Below the pieces are notes generated by a model, which made no database searches, was not told where the DNA came from, and worked only from the letters and a program-made list of their open reading frames with translations. The position numbers and the translations under genes were made by a program. DNA of 64,000 nucleotides from Haemaphysalis longicornis (Eukaryota; Arthropoda; Arachnida; Ixodida; Ixodidae): the NCBI GenBank assembly GCA_013339765.2, contig CM023448.1, positions 326,893,441-326,957,440 of the forward strand. Reading direction: 5' to 3'. Of this stretch, positions 56,119-64,000 are shown piece after piece (positions within the stretch are counted from its first letter, which is position 1; each line of letters opens with the position of its first letter).

Positions 56119-59100
56119 CATTTCTGCAGGACTGTATGCATCTCATCTTGTTTGTATTTCCAAATTTGTCTGTATTGTACTTTATTTTGGTTTTTATGCT
56201 GTTTATTCTACAGAGTGTGTTGCGGGTAAGGATTTTGCCGTTTATTTCTATTTGCACAGCTTATGACTCTGGTTTCTACCTTCCTTTACATATTGTTTTT
56301 ACAGTGGTTGTTTGGAGGATCTGTGAATATTCAGTTACATTATATAGCTGATTGACATCGCCTATTCATTATTCACTTTGGCTGCAATTCAAGCATTTGA
56401 GACTTCTGAATATTCAAAGCTCCCAAATACTTCGGCCCAAATGCTGTGCAAAAATACCTTCCGGAAATGTAAAAAAAACCATTAGGCCGCAACGCCTGCA
56501 ACTACAGTTTAAGCAGAGTTCTAGAGTTCCATGCCTCGTGCTTAAAACGGAACAGCTCGATCGAACGGTGCACTTCCAACAAGAAGAATTGCGCTGAGTA
56601 TTCTCGGTGAGGGAACGTTTGCCTTGCGGCACACTTTGCATGCAGATGATTGTGTATATCGGTGCAGGACTCTGAAAACAGCTTACCACGTCCTTTTCCG
56701 TTTGCAGCTGATCAAGTTATAAGTGCTATTCATCCCGACCTCTAAACCAAAAGCCTTGCAGGCCGGATGTGCAGGAATGCAGAGGCTATACCAAAAGAGC
56801 TTTTCCTACTCGATAATCTTCGCGTCTGGTCCTGGCTGTAATAGATGTGTAGCCTAGTACACGAGGCTTGCCGAGTCATAGATGAACTGTACCAGGTTAG
56901 CTTCGGGATCGGAGAAGAAACAGTTGTCCACCTTTCCCAATGAACACCTTAAAGGGACACTGAAGTGAATTTGTCAAGCTCCCGTTTTTGCTTGCACTGC
57001 GTAGACTGGCTCAAATTTGCACACTTTTCATTGTTTATCCGGTTGACAAATCGGTAATTATTTTACAAAGCGCAAAAGAAGAAAAACTACCATGCAGCGG
57101 TTTGCGGCGGCCGCACCAACTAAGGCTGTGACGTTGGGAGGAGGGGGCACCGTGATTGGACGATGCCCAAGGTTAGCAATCAAACAAGTTTCGGTTTCGG
57201 TTCTGTAAAACGCAACCAATGGCGTTGTTGGATGGGCATTCTCAATATCTCAGTAATCATCGTACCGCGCTTCTGCCATGTTGTCGGCTGTAAAATGCAT
57301 AAGATAAGCCTCCCAGGACGGCTTGGAATCGTAGCATTCACTAGCCGAGGCCTACGCAGTGCATGAACGCCCTCCGCGTCCCCGCAGACGCTCAAATGCC
57401 ATGCGCTTTTCCCCTATATTTGGAGCTTGCCTCACTCATGCCTGTATCGTAAAAAGCGTGTTCGCTCCAGGCCAAGGGTCTGTTGATTCTGGCCTGTGCC
57501 CACTGCCCGCAAGCAGTCTGTGCTTATGGCAACAGCACGCCAACGAGAACTCGCTAGTGCGCCAGTGCCAGCCTGCGCGCGTTCTGTGAACTAGTTCGTG
57601 GAGCAATGAACGTTGCGGCCCAAAAAAGGTGAACTCAGTATAGAAAACATCGGCGGAAAACGAAAAAGTGAAGTTATAAAAAAAAAAAGCACGTACCTGC
57701 GGGGATTCGAACTTTTGATTCGCAAAACACTTGCGCTGTGCATACCTAGCGCTCCAAAGCACTCGGCCACGGGCGAGCGCTGCCGACCTTGGAAATATAA
57801 GGTATATAATGTATAACCAGTTTACACTTTTATTTAGTTTTAGCATTCCAAGCAGCTTAGGTGACTATTTGTTGTTTTGCGCTCGTGCAGTAAGCATCCC
57901 CCAAGTTTCCACAATATCTCACGTCTAGCACTTGCATTTCTTAGACGGAAAAGCGTTCGCAGATGCTGTAGTCGTGCTGCCGGCCGCTGTGCTTGTTCGC
58001 CCAGCGCAAAAAAGTGCTTCCCGCACCATAGTTTTACGCTGCACGGTAAAAATATCAGTTGATTTTATTTCCTTAGTACCTATATTGACTTCGCTGACTC
58101 TTCTCCCGCTTTCAAGAGGCCTTATATTTTCCTACTGGCGTACCAGTCAGCGAAGCATCGCATGTGCGCTTGTGCAGCGCTTGTGTGAAGCGACCTTGAC
58201 TTGGAGCTAGATACAGTGTACAAACTAACCAAGTAAAGAAAGGCACATTCTTCCATTCACAAACGTGTCCTGGCTTCATTTCAACTGAGCGAACGAATTG
58301 CGACGACCCGTCGGCGGCCGGCGGACGAAACGCTGGGCTGACTGACTCTGTCTGAAGGCCGGGGAGCTGTGCAGTAGCGCAGCCAATTGCGAGCTTGGCT
58401 CCTCCCGACGTCACACGAAAATGCCACAGAGAATGGGCGAGCGTAAAGAGAGGAGGACAGCATTTTTGAATTAATTTTTCTACTAAATAAAGTCGCGTAA
58501 ACGCGCCCAGAGTGGTCGAAACATGGCCTGGGGACTCCAGACTACAATTTGCGCTAGTAATCCCGCAATGTTTACATATCACTTCAGTGTCCCTTTAAAA
58601 AGCACTTGGGTTGTCTTTGTCAGCAAAAATTACAAGCCCAGTAATTGGTTTTGCTGAGGTCGAAACACGAAGCTTTTCTTCAGTTGAAGGTTCAAGTAGA
58701 ACAAATATTCTATTTTATTCAAGCAAAGTTGTCATTTGCTTTGAACGCAGTGTGGACCTAAAATTCACTACTCAGCCATGCTTAGTTATTCCTGGATTTT
58801 ATTTTTGTTTGCACTTGACTACTAGCCAGAGTTTTGGAAACGCTGTGCCTGTTTTGCTAGCTTGCTTTTCCTTGGCCATCCTGTCCAAAGCTGCTCCTGA
58901 AAGTGGCGTCCTCATAATTGTGCTGCCAGATTTACCTGAACCCAAGAGGACGTTGTGAGGTGTCCTATTATATTATAAATAGCTGCAAAATATTCAGTAC
59001 CAGTCATGTTAAATGGTAGCTAAGGATAGTTAGGATAGAAGGAAGTGAACACTGGCTAGTCGAGGTCTGCCTGAGGTGGTGCTGCTGTGGGCAGCATCGC

Positions 59101-60177
59101 TGTGCTTACAGTCTTAGTGCTGGTGGGTTTTCTTTTGTTTTTAAGTCGTGCAGACACTGCAACAATTACTTGTTTTAAAGTTCATGTTTGATTTTGTCGG
59201 CTGTCAATAACCTGCGCATCCTGGTTACTGCAAGAGCCACATAATATACAGGCCTGCATAAATACGATGAGAAATTTTATAATGTTAGAAAAAAAAGGCA
59301 AAAATAATCCCAGTGGTACCGTATAGACTTTTCGAGGGCCTGTATTATGATCGAGAGGCCACCAAGCCTGTATTATGATCGAGAGCCACCAACTGGCAAG
59401 GTGCTGGCATGCAGCCTTTGCTCGCACAGATCAGTCTGAGGTTGAGGAGGGGCAGTAGGAGCTGCGTGCATGCAAGGGCCTTTTGTGCAGGCTGTCTGCT
59501 AGATGTAGGCAATTTGTAACTGTGGTAGTGTGAGCAGGAAGCAATTTGCTGCAACCATTGCCCACTCCCAAAGGTCCTATGCTGCTTCACCAAAATGGTT
59601 TTGATCCACATAAAACACGAGGAGCTAATTTGACCTGCTAAAATGTGAATCTCAAAGAAAAAAGAAATGTGGTTTCTTGCTGTAGTTCGGGGATTTTCTA
59701 AACGTGGGGTAAAACACTTGTAAGCATATGTCTTGTGTGTGTGCACGCGTGCGGGGAACCTGACAGTTTAAATTATGTGTCGGCAATTGGTTATTGTGAG
59801 TCTGACATAGGCTTTACTCTAGAAATCTGCTCCAAAACTCGCCCTTTTAGTGATTCCCTGCTTCCTTAGCTGCTCTGAAGTGCGCTTTACCCCTGAACTG
59901 GCCGACAATCTGCACATCTTGCACCATACTTGGCCTCTCACTCTCCCCGTGGCAGTTGTCCCTGGAGGAGTTCAACCTGCGCAAGATTCGCCCCAACCTG
60001 GTGCAACAGGCCATTACGCTGGCCATGGAGCGCAAACCGTCGCACCGGGAGATGACTTCCGTGCTGCTGTCCGACATGTATGGTCGGATCCTGCAAGAGC
60101 CGGACTTTGAGAAGGGCTTCCAGCTGCTGCTCAAGAGCTTGCCGGACCTGGTGCTCGACACCCCGGATGCCACCACG
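52059..60177 (+). CDS. PDCD4: PDCD4 (programmed cell death 4), first four coding exons, 3' part outside the window
   Basis: Exons: 52059-52347, 52800-52912, 53143-53256, 59956-60177; GT-AG, phases 1, 0, 0; 246 residues visible of roughly 460 in the family. PDCD4 binds eIF4A through two MA3 domains and blocks cap-dependent translation. The N-terminal part is basic and disordered (GRIKKKAKRPSK, then NGHGRGQPKKGGAGGKGTWG), matching the human GRGLPKKGGAGGKGVWGTPG signature that spans the exon 1-2 junction. DIRDPNYDSDNQEN matches human DVKDPNYDDDQEN. The first MA3 domain starts in exon 3 (LLEYFEHGDTNEVV) and runs through exon 4 (ERKPSHREMTSVLLSDMYG, LPDLVLDTPDATT). The rest of MA3-1 and all of MA3-2 lie beyond the right edge. 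Confidence 0.93.
52348..52799 (+). other. PDCD4: PDCD4 intron 1
   Basis: Nothing recognised apart from the splice sites. Confidence 0.6.
52800..52912 (+). CDS. PDCD4: PDCD4 exon 2
   Basis: GAGGKGTWGKPGSELS to DPNYDSDNQ. Acceptor GATTTCAG, donor CAG|GTGATG. Confidence 0.92.
53143..53256 (+). CDS. PDCD4: PDCD4 exon 3 (start of MA3-1)
   Basis: ENFEFESITPELTEDEFDTT to YFEHGDTNEVV. Acceptor TTTTTTTCAG, donor GTG|GTGAGT. Confidence 0.93.
54208..55110. mobile_element. Possible TTAA-type MITE, degraded ends
   Basis: Left TTAAAGGGGCCATGAAGACA, right the reverse complement of TAAAGGGGCCCCAAAGCCAA. The right TTAA is changed to TTAC in the genome. Inverted similarity is limited to about 24 bp. Confidence 0.5.
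55157..55171. repeat. G homopolymer
   Basis: Run of about 15 G within the possible MITE's right flank; likely unstable. Confidence 0.8.
56048..56117. repeat. GT microsatellite, 70 bp
   Basis: (GT)35, uninterrupted. Forward and reverse frames translate as VCVC and HTHT repeats and are not genes. Confidence 0.97.
56949..58598. mobile_element. TTAA-flanked element, 1650 bp, perfect 20-bp TIRs
   Basis: TTAAAGGGACACTGAAGTGA at 56949-56968 and its exact reverse complement at 58579-58598. No transposase frame recognised. Shares the TTAAAGGGACA terminus with 3677-4206 and 14448-15515, so at least three related copies lie in this window. Confidence 0.88.
57691..57784 (-). repeat. tRNA-like sequence inside the TTAA element
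   Basis: On the minus strand: GTGGCCGAGTGC (box A) and AAGTTCGAATCCCCGC (box B) about 50 nt apart, a spacing like long-variable-arm (Ser/Leu) tRNAs. The acceptor stem does not clearly close, so it is more likely a captured pseudo-tRNA. Confidence 0.45.
59956..60177 (+). CDS. PDCD4: PDCD4 exon 4 (MA3-1 core)
   Basis: LSLEEFNLRKIRPNLVQQAI to LDTPDATT. Acceptor CCGTGGCAG, donor ACG|GTGAGG. Strongly GC-rich at third codon positions relative to the introns. Confidence 0.93.
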
Positions 60178-60741
60178 GTGAGGGGCCACCGGAGGCCGCT
60201 ATACTCGCCAGGGTCGTTGCCAGTGGTAGCACCAAATATGGAACAGCAGTGCAACACAGAGACAGCACACGCCATCACCCGTTGCACAGGGGGATACCAT
60301 TAACAATAAATCAATCAATCATTTGCAACACAATGACTGACAGGCACCCCTGCGAGGTGCTTGCACATGTCAAAAGAAGCCCCAACGTGTCCTCCTGCAA
60401 CTACTCATGTTAGCCCATGATAGAAGTAATTGAAGTGCAAGAACTGGCGTCCAGCAAAAAGAACTTCTCCCTTGCCATGATTAATCGTCGGATGTGGCAG
60501 GCGGTGTGGAAGAGCTAACATGGTGGGGTTTTAGGATTTTGTGCTACGGCCTTAAGGAGTGTCTATTATTTCTTCTCCATCCCAGCTTTACAAACAGCAC
60601 AATGAACCTGATAAAATTTGAATAAACATTTAGAATAAAATGTATTCACTAGATATCATTAGATTTGTTGTGTGCTAGGGGCTAAAGCTATAGTTTTATG
60701 CTGTGTAATGGTATACGAAGTAAAACGAGCTGAGCTGTGCT

Positions 60742-63700
60742 ATTATTTATTTATTTATTTTATTTATTTAAATACCTTAAGAGCCCAGAGGGCATTACAT
60801 CAGGGGGGATACATAAGGGATACATACAGGAGGTTACATACAGGAGGATACATACAGGAGGTTACATAAGGGGGGATGCATACAGGAGGTTACTAAAGCA
60901 TCAGTAAAACAACATGTCAGGGAGTAATACTAGTAATCAAACTGACGAATAGCACAAGCAACATTGCTAATAACACAGTAAGTAATAAACACAGTAAGCA
61001 GTCCGCCATAACAGGAAACATATTTCAAGAATAGCAATAAACATTCTCTACGCATGCGTTACACATTATTGTCAATGGTGGCTACAAAGTATTTTCAACT
61101 TCTAAATAAGTAAGTACTGAAGATTGGAAAAGGGAGGGTTCAGTAATAGCGACGATGTTTGAGGGCAGTGCGTTCCACTCGTTTATGGATAACAGTAGAG
61201 GTGAAAATTGATATTTCTTAGTGCGTGAGTGTATAGGATTGACCTTATGTGCATGATCTACGCGATCAGAAACGTAGGGAGCCGGGTGAATGAATGATCG
61301 GGAAAATGATGAGTCACTATGATACAAACTATGGAAAAAACAAAGGCGGAACAACTTTCTGCGCGTGGCAAGCAATGGAAGGTTCAGAGAATGCTTAAGA
61401 AATGTTACACTTTCGTGGCGAGAATGACAGGAGGTGATAAACTGAGCTGCTTTATTTTGCACCGATTCTAGCATATCAGATAATATTGCCGTATGTGGAT
61501 GCCAGATGGTTGACGCATACTAGTGAAGGCCTTATCAGAGATTGGTATGCGTGAAGTTTAGTTTCCGAGTTTGCGTACCTCAGGCGGCGTTTCAAAAGAC
61601 CGAGTTTTTTTAATGATTTGCTGGTGATGTATTCGACGTGACTGTTCCAGGTTAAATCAGAACTGAAGAAAATTCCGAGGTATTTTGTCGATGAAACGGT
61701 CTCAATTACGGTATTGTTGACTGTGTATTTGTCGGATGCTGAGGGGTTGGCTACGGAAGTAAATCTAATGTGTTTTCAGCGTTCTTTTCAGCGTTGATGT
61801 GCATCTGCCACAAGTTGCACCACTCTGTTAGTTTGAACAAATCTGATTGTAGGATTCTAATGTCATTCGGTTCGGTAATCTCCTTATATATAACGCAGTC
61901 ATCTGCGAATAAGCGTAGGGAAGAAACAATATTAGATCCAATGTCATTAATGTAAACTAAAAATAATAACGGTCCGAGCACGGAGCCCTGGGAGACTCCA
62001 GACTTTACCACGCACTTTCTGGAAATTATGTTGTTAAGTTTTACTGACTGCGACCGGTTACAGAGGAACTCTTGAATCAGTTGGGTTGTTTTCTGATCAA
62101 GCTGGAGGTTGCGGACTTTGGTTAGTAATCGGTTATGTTGGACGCGATCAAAAGCCTTTGAAAGGTCGATAAAAATAGCATCTGTTGGAGCAGAGTTATG
62201 CATGGATTTGTGCAAGTCTGTCAACAATTCGAATAGTTGGGTGTTGCAAGAGCGTTTTTCCCGAAAACCATGTTGATTTTGGATGAGAATGTTGTTTCTG
62301 TTCAAATGAGAAATAATTTTGGAGTAAATAATATGTTCTAATAGCTTGCAAGAAATACAGGTTAGAGAGATAGGACGGTAGTTGTTGGGACATGACTTTT
62401 GGCCGGATTTAAATATGGGTTTAACAAAGGCATATTTCCAGTCTTCCGGTACACATCCGGTCTTCCGGTACGATTGCTGAAAAATAAGCGACAATAAGTA
62501 CGCTGATGTGTGGCAGGTTAATTTTAGGAGTTTGGCACTAATGCCGTCGGGCCCCGGGCTAGTCTTACAAGGAAGTCGTTGTATAGCTCGTGCAACACCA
62601 TTTTCAGTTATTGTAATTGATGAAAAAAGGTCGTGAATGCTAGGTTGTGACAGTGCCAGTGAATCGAGAGGAAGTTCTTCCGTGAACACCGACGCAAAAT
62701 GCTCGTTGAAGCATTCAGCGCTTTCCTCTAGCGACAGAGCTTTGCCTTGATCACTCAGTAGAGTTGACTCAGAAAGGTCGGCTGCAGGGTTCACCACTCG
62801 CCAGAATTTCTGGGGGTCAGTTTTCAAAAGGTTAGGTAAAGTGCAGTTAAAATATTTATCCTTTGCCTCTTTTATTGAGGCGTCAGCTTGTTTTGAAAGA
62901 TTTTTATAGTTAAGCCAATCTTCCGGATCATTAGTTCTTGTAGCCTTTTTAAAAGCTCGTTTCTTCCTATTTAAGCATCTTTTTACATCGTGTGTGAACC
63001 ACGGGTCGTTTGTTTTAGTGCTGATTGTTAGTTTCGGGACGCAGCATTCTTCTATTTTTTTTAGTGTGTCACGGAATTGAAGCCAATTTTCGTTGGTAGT
63101 GCGTTGTTCAAAACTTTACTCAAATATGGGTATAAAGTTATCTAGCATACGGTTCATCTTATTGATGTCAGCACATGCGTAATTCAATAACTGCTTGGTT
63201 ATCTTTGATTTGTCGGCACGTGGTAGAGATAGTGAACAGTGGACAACTCTATGGTCGCTAATTTCGTCAAGCACGTGGGTAAAAGCTTTCTGAGAATTGT
63301 TTGTGAACAGCAAATCTAAAATGTTATCGCCACGTGTGGGTTCTGTTACTAACTGGGTCATGAGATGGACGTGTGTCAAATGTAGAAAACGCAAGCATTC
63401 GTGACGGTGCGAGCTGTCACTGCTGACAGAAGACGACCAATCTATGCCAGGGTAGTTGAAGTCACCGCCCAGAACAAAAAACAGAATTTGGATAATGGGT
63501 GTGTACATACTCAAGTGAATCATTCAACAAGTCGACAAACTCTGGACCGCAATCGGAGGGTCGGTAGCAGGCACCGATAATGACAGTGATGTGAGCTGAC
63601 TGCGCAGTAACCCAAATTACTTCGATGGACGAGTCGTAGGCGATAACTGATGGTTGGAATTCTTGTTTAACAGCTATGATTACTCCTCCTCCTTTAGATA

Positions 63701-64000
63701 CCGATCTATCTTTGCGGAAAGCTGTAAACTGTGCAGGAAAGTTAAGTTCAGAGTTCGAAATGTCGGCCGACAGCCGCGTTTCCGTACCGATCAAAATGTC
63801 GGCGGAACATGTGTACAAGAGAGAATTTAGGTTGTCTAGCATATTTAGAATGCTTCTGAAATTTATTAGGAGCAACGTTACTGCGGTGGAGTTCCGATTA
63901 GAAGAGGCAGATTGTCAATCGGCGGGAGGTTCGTGTGATGAGGCTACATTAGAGGAACTGTCTAGGGGTTTCATCGGGTGGGGAGGGAATTCCTGTCTGG
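60742..64000 (-). mobile_element. CR1/Jockey-type LINE with endonuclease and RT, near full length, frame-broken, continues past the edge
   Basis: Minus strand, 5' to 3': endonuclease in two overlapping frames (63875-63462 with ADILIGTETRLSADI and GGGVIIAV; 63523-63116 with GGDFNYPGIDW and ISDHRVVHCSL); RT at 62827-61751 with NYRPISLTCISCKLLEHII, DAIFIDLSKAFDRV, GVSQGSVLGPLLFLVYINDI and FADDCVIY; C-terminal region at 61474-61082 with SVQNKAAQFI. Frames break near 63500, 63115, 62827 and 61475-61750, so it is inactive. The 3' end has a minisatellite and an AAAT tail at 60742-60772. Same family as the copy in INPP5A intron 13; this one keeps the endonuclease that copy lost. Confidence 0.88.
60798..60893. 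repeat. Minisatellite in the LINE 3' UTR
   Basis: About six units of ACATACAGGAGG(T/A)T or ATACATAAGGG variants, 10-17 bp each. The copy at 34071 lacks this array. Confidence 0.8.

Larger units (their letters stand above)
53257..59955 (+). other. PDCD4: PDCD4 intron 3
   Basis: Holds a possible MITE (54208-55110), a GT tract (56048-56117) and a TTAA-flanked element (56949-58598) with a tRNA-like insert. No coding sequence recognised. Confidence 0.7.
60178..64000 (+). other. PDCD4: PDCD4 intron 4, to the window edge
   Basis: 60178-60741 shows no feature; from 60742 a minus-strand LINE fills the sequence to the end. The next PDCD4 exon is not in the window. Confidence 0.75.

Noticed and set aside
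55874..56351. Open frames with VCVC or HTHT repeats
   Set aside because: Translations of the GT microsatellite.
58112..58582. A 156-codon minus-strand frame inside the TTAA element
   Set aside because: No DDD/DDE or other recognised motifs; not supported as a transposase.
60798..60893. A CRISPR-like repeat array
   Set aside because: Units are short and contiguous without unique spacers, in a eukaryotic LINE 3' UTR.

Overview
This window is nuclear DNA of an arthropod, most likely a hard tick (Ixodidae). It holds conserved animal genes split into short exons by mostly GT-AG introns. The introns are packed with tRNA-derived SINEs of the kind known in ticks (Ruka-like), CR1/Jockey-type LINEs, a Penelope-like element and many small TIR elements. 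The tick call is inference from gene structure and repeat types; species is not determined.

Layout. (1) 1-1595, minus strand: the 5' part of NUP42 (nucleoporin-like 2), four exons, running off the left edge. (2) 1596-2541: shared upstream region between head-to-head NUP42 and RAB24. (3) 2542-17541, plus strand: RAB24, an atypical Rab GTPase, six exons, complete, with a Penelope-like element in intron 2. (4) 18750-50361, plus strand: INPP5A, the type I inositol polyphosphate 5-phosphatase, 16 exons, complete (429 residues), reconstructed exon by exon with consistent splice phases. (5) 52059 to the right edge, plus strand: the first four coding exons of PDCD4, ending inside the first MA3 domain. 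A LINE on the minus strand fills the rest of the window.

The genes are not an operon. NUP42 works in mRNA export at the nuclear pore, RAB24 in autophagy and membrane traffic, INPP5A in ending IP3/calcium signalling, and PDCD4 in repressing translation through eIF4A. Each transcription unit has its own upstream region, and likely polyadenylation signals follow RAB24 (18096) and INPP5A (51357).

Most of the sequence is intron. Intron 13 of INPP5A (33924-41372) is a nested transposon cluster: a LINE, a large foldback, a TIR element with a perfect 8-bp target duplication, a broken THAP-domain gene, a SINE with a 10-bp target duplication and a TTAA-flanked MITE. I found no CRISPR array, operon or undescribed multi-gene system. 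The most notable points are a class I PDZ-ligand-like C-terminus on INPP5A in place of the vertebrate prenylation motif, a GC-AG intron in INPP5A, a NAGNAG acceptor and a canonical CC tail in RAB24, an in-frame minisatellite in NUP42, and a 34-bp perfect palindrome beside an INPP5A exon.
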